NCBI RefSeq assembly: GCF_038396765.1
Contig: NZ_CP150096.1
Span: 4,447,001 to 4,511,000, forward strand
Origin: Chitinophaga caseinilytica
GTDB taxonomy: Bacteria; Bacteroidota; Bacteroidia; Chitinophagales; Chitinophagaceae
Reading direction: 5' to 3'
DNA: 64,000 nucleotides
The position numbers were made by a program, and so were the translations under genes. Numbering within the stretch: position 1 is the stretch's first letter; every line of letters begins with the position of its first letter. This document shows positions 44,271 through 53,591 of the stretch, piece after piece. The notes below the pieces were generated by a model. That model had not been told where the DNA came from. It saw only the letters and a list, made by a program, of their open reading frames with translations, and did not search any database.

Positions 44271-45557
44271 ATGGAATTACGATACATAGACGCCGCCACC
44301 GCCGTGGCCAATATTCAATCCGGACAACGCGTATTCGTGCATGGCAGCGCCGCCACGCCGGAGCTGCTCGTACAGGCGCTGCAAAACCGCGCAGAAGCAC
44401 TGAAAGATGTGGAACTGGTGAGCATCACCACGCTCGGCAACGTCAATTTCGACCAGCCGGCATGCAGAAAGGCTTTCTTCTTCAATTCCCTTTTCGTTTC
44501 GGCGGCAACGCGCGCCGTGTCTAACAGCGAGTCGGGCGATTACGTGCCGATCTTCCTCAGCGAAATCCCCCAACTTTTCTACCGCAACATTCTCCCGCTG
44601 GATGCGGCCTTCATACAGGTTTCTCCGCCGGATGCGCACGGGTACGTGAGCCTCGGCACTTCGGTAGACATCGCCCGCGCGGCGGTGGATACGGCGAAAT
44701 ACGTAGTGGCACAGGTAAACCCGAATATGCCGCGCACGCATGGCGACGGGTTCATCCATATCAGCCGGATCCACGCGCTGGTGTGGCACGAAGCCCCGCT
44801 GCCGGTGGTCGACTATTCTTCCGGGGCAACGCCCGCCGTGGAAGCGATCGGAAAACATGTGGCGGCGCTCATAGAAGACGGCGCCACCCTGCAACTGGGC
44901 ATTGGCACCATTCCAGATATGGTGCTGCGCAACCTGGTGGGCCACAAAGACCTCGGCCTGCACACGGAAATGATGTCTGACGGCGTGATCCCGCTGATCG
45001 AAAGCGGTGTCATCAATAACGCGCGGAAAAAGATCAATACCGGGAAAACCGTGACGGCTTTCATGACGGGTACGGAAAGGCTGTACAAATTCGTGCACGA
45101 CAATCCCTCCATCCGCGTCATGGACATCAGTTATGTGAACGATACCTCCATCATCCGCCGGAACCCCAAGGTGGCGGCGGTGAACAGCGCCATCGAAATC
45201 GATATTACGGGGCAGGTGTGCGCGGATTCCATCGGCACTTACCAGTATTCCGGGATTGGCGGGCAGATGGATTTCATCCGCGGCGCATCGCTGTCGGAAG
45301 GCGGCAAGCCCATCATCGCGCTGCCGTCTGTCACCAATAAGGGGATTTCCCGCATTACGCCGTTCCTCAAGGAAGGAGCGGGCGTGGTTACGACCCGCGG
45401 GCACATCCATTGGGTGGTGACGGAATACGGATCGGTGGACCTTTTCGGGAAGAACCTGAAACAACGCGCCAGGGCGCTCATCGGCCTCGCACACCCGGAT
45501 CACCGGGAGGCGCTGGACCGTGCGTATTTCGACCGGTTCCTGAAGGGGAAGGGTTGA
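44271..45557 (+). CDS. Acetyl-CoA hydrolase/CoA-transferase family protein
   Basis: The 428-residue product starts MELRYIDAATAVANIQSGQ. It has GDGFIHISRIHALVWHEAPL, GATLQLGIGTIPDMVLRNL, SDGVIPLIESGVINNARKKI and SIGTYQYSGIGGQMDFIRGA, the hallmark segments of the class I CoA-transferases that include acetyl-CoA hydrolase, succinyl-CoA:acetate and 4-hydroxybutyrate CoA-transferases. It probably moves CoA between acetate and another acyl group; the second substrate is not shown. An ATG at 44220 would add 17 residues but lies upstream of the promoter box. Confidence 0.93.
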   Translation: MELRYIDAATAVANIQSGQRVFVHGSAATPELLVQALQNRAEALKDVELVSITTLGNVNFDQPACRKAFFFNSLFVSAATRAVSNSESGDYVPIFLSEIPQLFYRNILPLDAAFIQVSPPDAHGYVSLGTSVDIARAAVDTAKYVVAQVNPNMPRTHGDGFIHISRIHALVWHEAPLPVVDYSSGATPAVEAIGKHVAALIEDGATLQLGIGTIPDMVLRNLVGHKDLGLHTEMMSDGVIPLIESGVINNARKKINTGKTVTAFMTGTERLYKFVHDNPSIRVMDISYVNDTSIIRRNPKVAAVNSAIEIDITGQVCADSIGTYQYSGIGGQMDFIRGASLSEGGKPIIALPSVTNKGISRITPFLKEGAGVVTTRGHIHWVVTEYGSVDLFGKNLKQRARALIGLAHPDHREALDRAYFDRFLKGKG

Positions 45558-45584
45558 TTATTTGAATTTTCCGATACAAATGAT

Positions 45585-45627
45585 AAAAGGTGAAAACGGG
45601 CCACTATATCCGGTTTCACCTTTTTTT
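45585..45627. terminator. Bidirectional terminator between convergent genes
   Basis: AAAAGGTGAAA pairs with TTTCACCTTTT, with an inner CGG/CCG, then TTTTTTT on the plus strand. It separates the CoA-transferase gene from the convergent lipase gene. Confidence 0.9.
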
Positions 45628-45646
45628 ATTTACGAGGAATGGAATA

Positions 45647-46483
45647 TTAATCCAGCGGATGTAATTGCACGGCGCTGAGCCAGCCTGCCATGAACTGGAA
45701 GATTTCCGGGCGCTGGGGCTCGTTGTGCATTTCGTGGTAGAGGCCGTCCCATTCTTTGTAGGTGATGAGTTTTTTCGGGGCCATTTCCGCGAACCGACGC
45801 GAGCCGTCTACGCTCGTGAAGCTATCGGCATTGCCGTGCATGAGCAGTGAAGGAATTTGAAGGCGATCGGCGTGACGGAGGCACCATAATCCATTGCTCA
45901 CCAATATATGCATGAGGCGCAAACTGGCGAACGGGTGGCGCAGCGGATCGGATTCGAACTTCGCCACTTCGTTCGCATCGTGCGAAATCTTTTGGATATC
46001 GAGCGGGGTTTTGACGCGTAAATGGGGCAGGAGGGATGCGCCTGTTTTCAAAATACCCCGCAGGAATGCGTTGGGCTTTTGCGGGAGGAGGAGCGCGGGA
46101 GCGGAGATGACGGCGGCTTGCACGTCGGGTTGGCGGTGGAGAAGCAGGCCCGTCAGCAGCCCGCCGCCCATGGAATGCCCGTAAAGCACCATGGGCGCGG
46201 GGTGCGCGTCCCACGTAAATTGCAGGAACGCTTCGAGGTAATCGAAAATTTCCTCCAGCTTCAGCGTATCGCCGCGCTTGCCGTCGCTTTTGCCGTGGCC
46301 GTAATGATCGATCCCCGTTACCAGGTACCCTTCCTTATTGAAAAATTCCGCCAGCGGCGCGTAGCGCTCCACGTGCTCGCCGATGCCGTGGATCACGACC
46401 ATCACGCGGTCGTAATGTTCCGGCTGCCACGTAATGCCGTGGAACCGCCGGCCGTTGAATTCCCAGTTGAAATCATGTTGCAT
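45647..46483 (-). CDS. Alpha/beta hydrolase, monoacylglycerol-lipase-like
   Basis: The 278-residue product (ATG at 46483, MQHDFNWEFNGRRFHG) has the serine-hydrolase elbow LYGHSMGGGLLTG, the oxyanion-region HGIGEHVERYAPLAEFF, the YGHGKSDGKRGD segment, LLMHGNADSFTSVDGS with an acid Asp, and a late DGLYHEMHNEP with catalytic-type His. This is the Hydrolase_4/MGL layout. It likely cleaves monoacylglycerols or lysophospholipids; no signal peptide, so cytoplasmic. Upstream in-frame codons to 46579 read into the divergent riboswitch promoter region and were not used. Confidence 0.9.
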   Translation of the reverse strand: MQHDFNWEFNGRRFHGITWQPEHYDRVMVVIHGIGEHVERYAPLAEFFNKEGYLVTGIDHYGHGKSDGKRGDTLKLEEIFDYLEAFLQFTWDAHPAPMVLYGHSMGGGLLTGLLLHRQPDVQAAVISAPALLLPQKPNAFLRGILKTGASLLPHLRVKTPLDIQKISHDANEVAKFESDPLRHPFASLRLMHILVSNGLWCLRHADRLQIPSLLMHGNADSFTSVDGSRRFAEMAPKKLITYKEWDGLYHEMHNEPQRPEIFQFMAGWLSAVQLHPLD

Positions 46484-46539
46484 ACACTCTATTAACGGGC
46501 AACAGTCAAATTTGTTGGACGCCCCGATGATACGAATCA

Positions 46540-46571
46540 TTTGTTTTATTCCCACCAACACCGTAGGTTTG
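46540..46571 (+). promoter_or_regulatory. Promoter of the cobalamin-uptake operon
   Basis: -33 TTTG at 46540-46543, 20-base spacer, -7 TAGGTTTG at 46564-46571. This is the best match to the Bacteroidetes consensus in the window and lies directly before the riboswitch. Confidence 0.8.
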
Positions 46572-46577
46572 CATCGC

Positions 46578-46760
46578 ATTTGGTTGCAGACCCCTCACCA
46601 GGGGCGCGCATTAAAAGGGAATCCGGTGCAAAACCGGAGCTATCCCCGTAGCTGTAATCCTGCATTCGTATTTACCGGCATCACTGCATGCCACTTTCCA
46701 AAAGAAGGGAAGGCAAGCCGGTAAAGCAGGAGAGCCAGAAGACCTGCCTCATGTATTTAC
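46578..46760 (+). promoter_or_regulatory. Cobalamin (adenosylcobalamin) riboswitch
   Basis: The conserved core is plain: AAAGGGAATCCGGTG near 46613, then AAACCGGAGCTATCCCCG, GTAGCTGTAA, CACTG near 46682, GAAGGGAAGG near 46704, and the B12 box GCCAGAAGACCTGCC at 46734-46748. It sits in the 5' leader of a btuG/btuB-like operon and should lower expression when cobalamin is bound. About 180 bases separate the B12 box from the first start codon and could hold the expression platform (a GTAAAGCCTTTTAC hairpin lies near 46792). Confidence 0.96.
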
Positions 46761-46938
46761 CATTCAACGCTTTCGGGTGAAAAGCCAGGGATGTAAAGCC
46801 TTTTACCAGGTATTTATATTCTCATTCGTATAACCCTCCATGCGCGTTGGGATCGTCCCGCGTCATGCACTTGCAAATATGTTTGCGGGTATGATGCGTG
46901 CTTCCCGGATGGTTGTTTCAAAACAAATAAACCAACAT

Positions 46939-48255
46939 ATGAAACAACATGTACGCATTCTGCTCGGCCTCGCCTTCATGGCTACCGTAGCTGCCTGTAA
47001 CAAATCGGACGATGTAAGGCCCTCCGGCCCCAAAGTCCACATCGCCAAACCGGAACAAACCATCGCCGTTGGCCAGGAGCTCGAGCTTAAGCCCGAGTTC
47101 ACGCAGGACGCGGGGATTTCCTTCCGCTGGACACTCAACGGCGAGCCCGTAGGCGATAAGGCCACCTACACCTTCAAACCCCGCGCGCATGGCGACTATA
47201 AAATCACCTTCGCCGCTTCCACGCCCAACGGTAAAGACTCCGCGGTCTACAACATCACCGTGCTCGGGCAATACGCCAACGGCGTGCTCGTCCTCAACGA
47301 AGGCTGGTTCGGCACCCAATCCGGCAGCGTATGGTTCTACAAATACGGCGCGGATACGCTCGTGCCCTGGGTTTATCATGCCGTGAACCCCGGCAAAAAC
47401 CTCGGTGGCGTAATGAACACCCTGCAATACGGCGCCATCCATAACGGCAAATTGTACATGGTCGTGAAAGCCGGCGGCCCGCTGGTGGTGACAGACGCTT
47501 CCACGCTCGTGGAAACCGGCCGCGTGGAAAACGCCGTTTCCGGCAAAGCGATGTCTTTCGTTGGGCTCGACGCTACGCGTGGCCTCATCGGGGCAGACGA
47601 CGGTATTTATCCCATCAACCTCACGTCCCTCGCCATCGGCAGCAAAATTGCCGGTGTATCGGGCGCCATCGGCAACATGGTGAAATCCGGGAACTACGTG
47701 TTCGCACATAGCAATAACGACGGCATGATCGTGCTCAACGCCACCACGTATGCCGTGGCCGGCAAGCCTTTCAAGGCTACGGTCGGTTTTGTGACGGGCA
47801 AGAACGGGCGGATTTACGGCGCGAAGGATTCGCTCCTCATGTCCGTTCACCCCACCACCTTCGTGAAAGATTCCGTGAAAATGCCGTTCGCTTCGGTGAA
47901 CCCCTTCGGCGCGTGGAGAAGCGTTCAGATGGCGTCTTCCACCGTCAACGACCACATTTTCATCATCCAGCCCGCCGCCAACTGGCAATACGGCACCAAA
48001 TTATACCGGTATGTGGTGGGCAACGCCGCATCGCTGGCCGCGCCTTTCATCACCCTGCCCGCCGGTCAATACTTTTACGGCTCCGGCGTGAATTACGACC
48101 ATCATACCGATGAGCTCGTGATCACGACGATCAATGGCCCGTATACCGGAAGCGAGAACCGCGTGCTGTTCTACAACGCACAAACCGGCGCTTTGAAGAA
48201 AACGATCCGATACGACGGATGGTACTTCCCTGCCATGACCGTTATTCAACCATAG
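46939..48255 (+). CDS. BtuG-like surface beta-propeller lipoprotein (DUF5074) with N-terminal PKD-like domain
   Basis: The 438-residue product (ATG at 46939) has a lipoprotein signal with lipobox Cys20 (LAFMATVAACNKSD), an Ig/PKD-like domain at about 30-105 (FRWTLNGEPVGDKATYTFKP) and a YncE/DUF5074-type beta-propeller starting with GVLVLNEGWFG. In Bacteroides the BtuG propeller lipoproteins bind cobalamin with very high affinity and deliver it to BtuB. The riboswitch upstream and BtuB-like receptor downstream (2-base gap) support the same role here. The extra PKD-like domain is unlike the minimal BtuG. Confidence 0.85.
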   Translation: MKQHVRILLGLAFMATVAACNKSDDVRPSGPKVHIAKPEQTIAVGQELELKPEFTQDAGISFRWTLNGEPVGDKATYTFKPRAHGDYKITFAASTPNGKDSAVYNITVLGQYANGVLVLNEGWFGTQSGSVWFYKYGADTLVPWVYHAVNPGKNLGGVMNTLQYGAIHNGKLYMVVKAGGPLVVTDASTLVETGRVENAVSGKAMSFVGLDATRGLIGADDGIYPINLTSLAIGSKIAGVSGAIGNMVKSGNYVFAHSNNDGMIVLNATTYAVAGKPFKATVGFVTGKNGRIYGAKDSLLMSVHPTTFVKDSVKMPFASVNPFGAWRSVQMASSTVNDHIFIIQPAANWQYGTKLYRYVVGNAASLAAPFITLPAGQYFYGSGVNYDHHTDELVITTINGPYTGSENRVLFYNAQTGALKKTIRYDGWYFPAMTVIQP

Positions 48256-48257
48256 CC

Positions 48258-50251
48258 ATGAAATCCTACTGGAAAATCCGCTGTTCCGGAGCCTGCCTGC
48301 TGCTTGCAGGCAGTGCTTCCGCGCAGCAGGCCATGGATTCCGCGAAGGTCCGTGAGTTAAAGGAAGTCCACATCACCGCACCGCGGCCCGTCCGCGAGAT
48401 TTCACCGGGGCAGACGCTGCAGGGCGCGGCTTTGCAAAAACTCGGCGCGCAATCGGTCGCCGATGCCATCCGGTTTTTCTCGGGTTTGCAGATCAAAGAT
48501 TACGGAGGTGTGGGCGGCTTGAAAACGGTGGACGTCCGCGGGATGGGCACCAACCACACCGCAGTGTTTTACGACGGCATCCAGCTGGGGAATGCGCAGA
48601 ACGGCCAGATCGACCTGGGCAAATTCTCCATGGAGAACATGCAGGCCGTATCGCTCTATAACGGACAAAAAAGCAATACGTTCCAACCCGCGAAAGACTA
48701 CAGCGCCTCCGCCGCCATATATCTCACCCCGCTCCGTCCGGAATTCAAGCCGGGTGAGCGTTTCCACCTGAAAGGAACGGTGAAGGGGGGATCGTTCAGT
48801 CTGTTTAATCCATCCTTGCTGTATCATCGGAAACTGTCGGGCCGCGTAACGCTTTCGCTGAGCTCGGAATGGGTGCATGCCGGCGGTCAATACAAGTTCC
48901 GTTACCGGAAAGAGAACGGTTACGATACCACGGCCATGCGCAGGAACGGCGAAGTAGACGCCCTTCGCCTGGAAGCCTCGCTGCACGGCCGGATCCCTTC
49001 CGGCGAATGGCACTCGCGGCTCTATTATTACGGCTCCGAACGCGGATTGCCGGGGTTCGTGGTGAACGGGGTGTTCGGGCATATCGACCGGCAGTGGGAC
49101 CGCAACTTTTTCTGGCAGGGACAATTGCGCAAAGACCTTTCCCGGAAATACAGCCTGCTGCTCAATGCCAAATACGCAAAGGATTTCACGCGGTACCTGG
49201 CGCCGGATACGCAACTGTTGCGCATCGACAACCGATACCGCCAACAGGAAGCCTACATTTCCCTCGCGCAACAGTTTACCATCAAAAACTGGTGGACGGC
49301 CGGCCTGTCGACCGACTACCAGTTCAATCTCCTGAACGCATCGCTGAAAAACTTCTCCTATCCGCGGCGGCATACGGTGCTGGGGGCGCTCAGCACGTCC
49401 GTCACCTTACCGCGGTTCAGCGCGCAGGCGGCGATGCTGGCAACGATCATGAACGAAAGCGTGAAGAAGAATGCCGCATCCGGGCCGAAAAGGGAATTCA
49501 CGCCCTCGGTCGTGATGGCGTGGCAGCCGTTCGGGAAGGAGGATTTCAGGGTGAGGGGTTCTACAAGCATATTTTCCGCATGCCGACGTTCAATGATCTC
49601 TACTATACCGACATCGGCAATTCGCGCCTCGATCCGGAGTACACGCATCAGTACGACGCGGGCTTTACCTGGAACAAGGCGCGCCCCGGTAAAATACTGG
49701 AAGCGGTTTTCCTCGAAGCCGATGCCTATTATACCGAAGTAACGGGCAAGATCGTGGCGGTGCCCACGGTGAGCCAGTTCCGCTGGACGATGATGAACCT
49801 CGGCTTCGTGAAGATCCATGGCCTCGACCTTCGCGCCGGCGCCACGCTGCTGGCCTGGGAGCGACTCCGGATGGGGGCGCGGGCGACGTACACCTTCCAG
49901 CAGGCGCGGGATTTCACCGATCTGGCAGACAGCTTCTACGGCCACCAGATCGTGTACATCCCCCGGCACGCAGGCTCGCTCATCGCCAGCGCGGATTATG
50001 GGGATTGGGGCCTCAACTACAGCCTCCTGTATACCGGCGAACGCTATAACGGCAAAGCCAATATCCCCCGCAATTACATGCAGCCCTGGTACACCAGCGA
50101 TCTTTCGCTGCGCAGGGCATTGCGGATAGAAAAAATGGAAATGGCCCTCACCGCACAGGTCAACAATCTTTTCAACCAGTTCTACGACGTAGTGCTCAAT
50201 TACCCGATGCCCGGCAGGAATTACAAAGTAACCCTGTCTGTGCAACTGTAA
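48258..50251 (+). CDS. btuB: BtuB-like TonB-dependent cobalamin receptor, interrupted by a frameshift
   Basis: The reading frame from ATG 48258 gives a signal peptide and a plug (ELKEVHITAPRPVREISPGQ, TVDVRGMGTNHTAVFYDGIQ) and a barrel up to QPFGKEDFRVRG near 49555. It then loses frame in a run of four G at 49555-49558. Continuing in the next frame from FYKHIFRMPTFNDLYYTD to 50251 completes the barrel with a normal C-terminus (GRNYKVTLSVQL). One inserted base would restore a protein of about 665 residues. The gene follows a BtuG-like gene and lies in the riboswitch-controlled operon. Read as is, it is a pseudogene; a sequencing or assembly error is more likely because the rest is intact. Confidence 0.85.
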
Positions 50252-50266
50252 TCAAACGATACGACC

Positions 50267-51403
50267 ATGCAAAGCATACAACTCAGCATCCTGGCGGCTT
50301 TCGTGCTACTGACCGCCGCCTGCCGGAAGGGCGACCAGATCGTGCCACCGGTAGTGACGCCGGTAGATACGGTGGCGATAAACGGCTACCTCGGTTTCTA
50401 CCTGCTCAACGAAGGCAACATGGGCAGCAACAAATCGACGCTCGATTATTATGACTACACCACCGGGAAATACAACGAAAACATCTACGCCACCGTAAAT
50501 CCGAATGTGGTGAAGGAATTGGGGGACGTGGGGAACGATATCCGCATCTACGGCGGAAAACTCTACGCCGTCATCAATGTTTCCAACAAGGTGGAAGTGA
50601 TGGACGCCCTCACCAGCAAGCGCATCGGCCAGATCAACATTCCCAACTGCAGGTATCTCGCCTTCGCCAACGGAAAAGCTTACGTGAGCTCGTATGCCGG
50701 GCCGGTGGAAATAGACCCCAACGCGCCGATCGGTTTCGTGGCGGAAGTTGACACCACCACGCTGCAAATCACCCGGAAAGTGATCGTGGGCTATCAGCCG
50801 GAAGAAATGGCCGTTGCGGGAAACAAACTCTACGTCGCCAACAGCGGCGGATACCGCGTTCCGGACTACGACCGCACCGTTTCGGTGATCGACCTGTCCA
50901 CCTTCAAAGAAATTAAAAAGATAGACGTGGCCATCAACCTGCACCATGTAAAACCCGACCGCCATGGCGACCTCTACGTAACCTCGCGCGGGGATTACTA
51001 CAGCGTGCAACCTTCGCTGCACATCATCGACACAAAAACCGACCTGGTGAAAAAAAGCTTCCACCTCGCCTCCAGCAACCTCTGGGTCCACAACGACACC
51101 GCTTTCATCTACGGCACCGCATTCAGTTACGATACGCACACCTGGAAGATCAGCTACAATATGCTCGATGTGAAAACGGAAACCCTGCTGCCCGGGAGCT
51201 TCATTAACGACGGAACGGACAAAAACATCAAAATGCCCTACGGCGTGGCCGTCCACCCCGTTACCGGCGACATCTTCGTGACCGACGCGCGCGATTATGT
51301 GTCGCCCGGAACGCTGTATTGCTTCGATAAAAAAGGGAAGAAAAAATGGTCGGTAACCACGGGCGATATTCCCGCCCATTTCGCGTTCCTGCCCGTTCCC
51401 TGA
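50267..51403 (+). CDS. Second BtuG-like beta-propeller lipoprotein (DUF5074)
   Basis: The 378-residue product has lipobox Cys19 (LLTAACRKGD) and a propeller of YncE/DUF5074 type: FYLLNEGNMGSNKSTLDYYD, VMDALTSKRIGQINIPN, KVIVGYQPEEMAVAGNKLYV, VIDLSTFKEIKKIDVAI and PYGVAVHPVTGDIFVTDARD. It lacks the N-terminal PKD-like domain of the first propeller. It lies 15 bases after the BtuB-like gene in the same operon. A high-affinity cobalamin-capture role like BtuG is inferred. Two distinct propellers in one operon may bind different corrinoids. Confidence 0.85.
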   Translation: MQSIQLSILAAFVLLTAACRKGDQIVPPVVTPVDTVAINGYLGFYLLNEGNMGSNKSTLDYYDYTTGKYNENIYATVNPNVVKELGDVGNDIRIYGGKLYAVINVSNKVEVMDALTSKRIGQINIPNCRYLAFANGKAYVSSYAGPVEIDPNAPIGFVAEVDTTTLQITRKVIVGYQPEEMAVAGNKLYVANSGGYRVPDYDRTVSVIDLSTFKEIKKIDVAINLHHVKPDRHGDLYVTSRGDYYSVQPSLHIIDTKTDLVKKSFHLASSNLWVHNDTAFIYGTAFSYDTHTWKISYNMLDVKTETLLPGSFINDGTDKNIKMPYGVAVHPVTGDIFVTDARDYVSPGTLYCFDKKGKKKWSVTTGDIPAHFAFLPVP

Positions 51404-51432
51404 TCCATCCACTACAAAAACGACCAGTTAAT

Positions 51433-52608
51433 ATGAAAAGAAATCTACAATGGCCGGTGATGACGCTCCTGTTGGGAGCCGCCGCCTGTTCCGGGAACAA
51501 CGACAATGCAGACACCCGGCCGCTGCCCCTCATCGACATGAAAGCCCCGGCCGGCGGCTATTCCGTGCATACCGCGCAATGGGTCCGCATTTCCCCGGAA
51601 GTGAAAAACGCCGAAGGCGCATCTTACGTCTGGACGCTCGATAAAGACACCGTTTCCCGCGAGCGCGACCTCGTTCACGTATTCGCCGCGGCGGGCGAAA
51701 GCACTTTCAAGCTGAACGTCAAAACCGCAGCGGGAGAAGCCAATCAGCACGTGACCGTGACCGTTAACGCCCAGGTATACACGAATGGCGTGTCCAAAGT
51801 TTTCGACTTCCAGCCGGCGCCGGCCCAGTTCACCAACAAACTGCCCCTTTGGGAAGCCGGCGATTCCGAAGCCAGCATGATCGCCAAAGCGGAAACCGCC
51901 ATCAAAAGCAATGGCCTCGTTTGCCTCGGCGGGTTTGGCGGGTTCATCGTCATGGGCTTCGACCACACCATCGTGAACGTGCCCGGAGAATATAACTTCC
52001 AGGTGCTGGGCAATGCCTTCAACAACTGGGCGGAACCCGGCATCATCCAGGTGGCGGCCGACGCGAACGGGAACGGTCTGCCCGACGATACCTGGTACGA
52101 AATCGCCGGTTCGGAATATAACTCCCCGAAAACCGTGCATAAATATGAGATCACGTACCATCGTCCGGCGGCAGACCATGTAGCCACGCCGAACCCTCAG
52201 TATTCATACATTACGGATATGAATTATATCAAATGGACGGACAACAAAGGCGGTTCCGGTTACATGGAGAAAAATTCCTTCCATTCGCAAAACTATTATC
52301 CCAACTGGAAAGGCGACAAGATCACGTTCAGCGGCACCATGCTCGATCCCGACCGGATCAAAGACCAATCGGGCGCCGGTTCCTTCTTCGTTTGCCCGGC
52401 GTATGAGTTCGGGTATGCAGACAATTGGGCCAATATGGATGCCAGATCGGGCATCAAGCTCGACTGGGCGGTGGATGCGGACGGCAAGCCCGTGAAGCTG
52501 AAAGGCATCGATTTCATACGGGTGCACACGGGTATGCGGGCGCAGGGCGGCTGGCTTGGGGAAGTGTCTACCGAGGTGAGCGGTGTGAAGGATTTAAATC
52601 TGAAGTAA
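51433..52608 (+). CDS. PKD-domain surface lipoprotein of the cobalamin operon
   Basis: The 391-residue product (ATG at 51433) has lipobox Cys19 (LLLGAAACSGNN), a PKD-like domain at about 38-118 (SYVWTLDKDTVSRERDLVHV) and a C-terminal domain with GEYNFQVLGNAFNNWAEPG, ADANGNGLPDDTWYEIAGSE, YEITYHRP and GIDFIRVHTGMRAQGGWLGE. I do not recognise the C-terminal family by name. It closes the riboswitch operon, 29 bases after the second propeller, and shares its PKD-like domain type with the first propeller. A surface corrinoid- or carrier-binding role is inference from context. Confidence 0.78.
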   Translation: MKRNLQWPVMTLLLGAAACSGNNDNADTRPLPLIDMKAPAGGYSVHTAQWVRISPEVKNAEGASYVWTLDKDTVSRERDLVHVFAAAGESTFKLNVKTAAGEANQHVTVTVNAQVYTNGVSKVFDFQPAPAQFTNKLPLWEAGDSEASMIAKAETAIKSNGLVCLGGFGGFIVMGFDHTIVNVPGEYNFQVLGNAFNNWAEPGIIQVAADANGNGLPDDTWYEIAGSEYNSPKTVHKYEITYHRPAADHVATPNPQYSYITDMNYIKWTDNKGGSGYMEKNSFHSQNYYPNWKGDKITFSGTMLDPDRIKDQSGAGSFFVCPAYEFGYADNWANMDARSGIKLDWAVDADGKPVKLKGIDFIRVHTGMRAQGGWLGEVSTEVSGVKDLNLK

Positions 52609-52619
52609 TATTTAACAAA

Positions 52620-52646
52620 TTGTCCCGGCGCTTCATGCCGGGACAA
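52620..52646 (+). terminator. Hairpin at the end of the cobalamin operon
   Basis: Ten-pair stem TTGTCCCGGC / GCCGGGACAA with a seven-base loop. The tail TCCTCCGATTTT is only moderately U-rich. Confidence 0.65.
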
Positions 52647-52661
52647 TCCTCCGATTTTGCG

Positions 52662-52669
52662 TATTTTTG
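52662..52669 (+). promoter_or_regulatory. -7 box of the MscS-type gene
   Basis: TATTTTTG (TAnnTTTG) ends only 8 bases before the ATG at 52678, which implies a very short or absent leader. Confidence 0.55.
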
Positions 52670-52677
52670 TAGCCATC

Positions 52678-53583
52678 ATGGTAATCGATCAGGCTACATA
52701 TAACCAGAAGAAGATCCGCCGGCAGGTACTCATTTTTATCGCCAAACTGCTGGTATACGCCGCGGTAGTATGGTTTAACCTCACGCAGCGCGACCTTTTC
52801 AAAAAATACGAGGTGATCGGCAGCATTTCGAATGCTATTTCGTTGTTCCTCGGTGCGAACCTGCTTATTTCCATCGGCTGGCTGGTGATGATCAGCTGGT
52901 ATATCCGGAAAAACCACCTCAAGCGGCTCACGCGCGACAATTTCGTGCTGGGCATCAACCGTATCAGTTCCGTCCTCAATACCATCATGGCGCTCGTGTC
53001 CGTGATGCTCCTTTTCGGCGTGAACCCCTTAGACATGTTCGTGAGCGTGAGCATCGCTGCGGCGGCGTTCGCGCTGCTGTCGAAAGATTATGTGACCAAC
53101 ATGATCAACGGCCTCATCATCATGTTTTCCGACCAGCTGTCTTTGGGCGACCAGATCAGGGTAGGAGAGTTTAAGGGGAAGGTGCTCGACATTACGCTGA
53201 TCAATGTGGTGTTGCAGAACGACGACGACGATCTGGTGCTCATCCCCAATTCCGTGATATTTTCCACGATGGTGCTCAACCAGAGCAAGCAGAACATCAA
53301 GAAACTGACCATCGAATTCGAGCTGGACATTAAATATCAATCGTCGCCCGACGAGCTGGAACAAACGCTGAAAGGCGTGCTGCGCCCGTTTGCCAGCAAT
53401 ATTACCGAGAACAGTTTTTCCTTGAAGATCCTCGAGATCAAAAAAGACCTCGTGCATTACAAGGTGCAGTTCCTCATTCCGCGGCCGGATAAGGAAACGG
53501 AACGCAGGATGCGGCGGTTGCTCATCAATACCATCCTTTCTTTTTCGGGAAGGGAGGTGAATACGGTGGAGAATGATGCGTGA
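52678..53583 (+). CDS. MscS-family mechanosensitive channel
   Basis: The 301-residue inner-membrane protein (ATG at 52678; the upstream 52657 start lies in the promoter) has about three N-terminal transmembrane helices, a pore-lining helix with SVSIAAAAFALLSKDYVTN, and the cytoplasmic MscS beta domain GLIIMFSDQLSLGDQIRVGEFKGKVLDITL with VLIPNSVIFSTMVLN (shown as limits). These open under membrane tension to release solutes after hypo-osmotic shock. It lacks the long N-terminal extensions of MscK-type proteins. The next gene overlaps or abuts its stop. Confidence 0.92.
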   Translation: MVIDQATYNQKKIRRQVLIFIAKLLVYAAVVWFNLTQRDLFKKYEVIGSISNAISLFLGANLLISIGWLVMISWYIRKNHLKRLTRDNFVLGINRISSVLNTIMALVSVMLLFGVNPLDMFVSVSIAAAAFALLSKDYVTNMINGLIIMFSDQLSLGDQIRVGEFKGKVLDITLINVVLQNDDDDLVLIPNSVIFSTMVLNQSKQNIKKLTIEFELDIKYQSSPDELEQTLKGVLRPFASNITENSFSLKILEIKKDLVHYKVQFLIPRPDKETERRMRRLLINTILSFSGREVNTVENDA

Positions 53584-53591
53584 TATCGATA

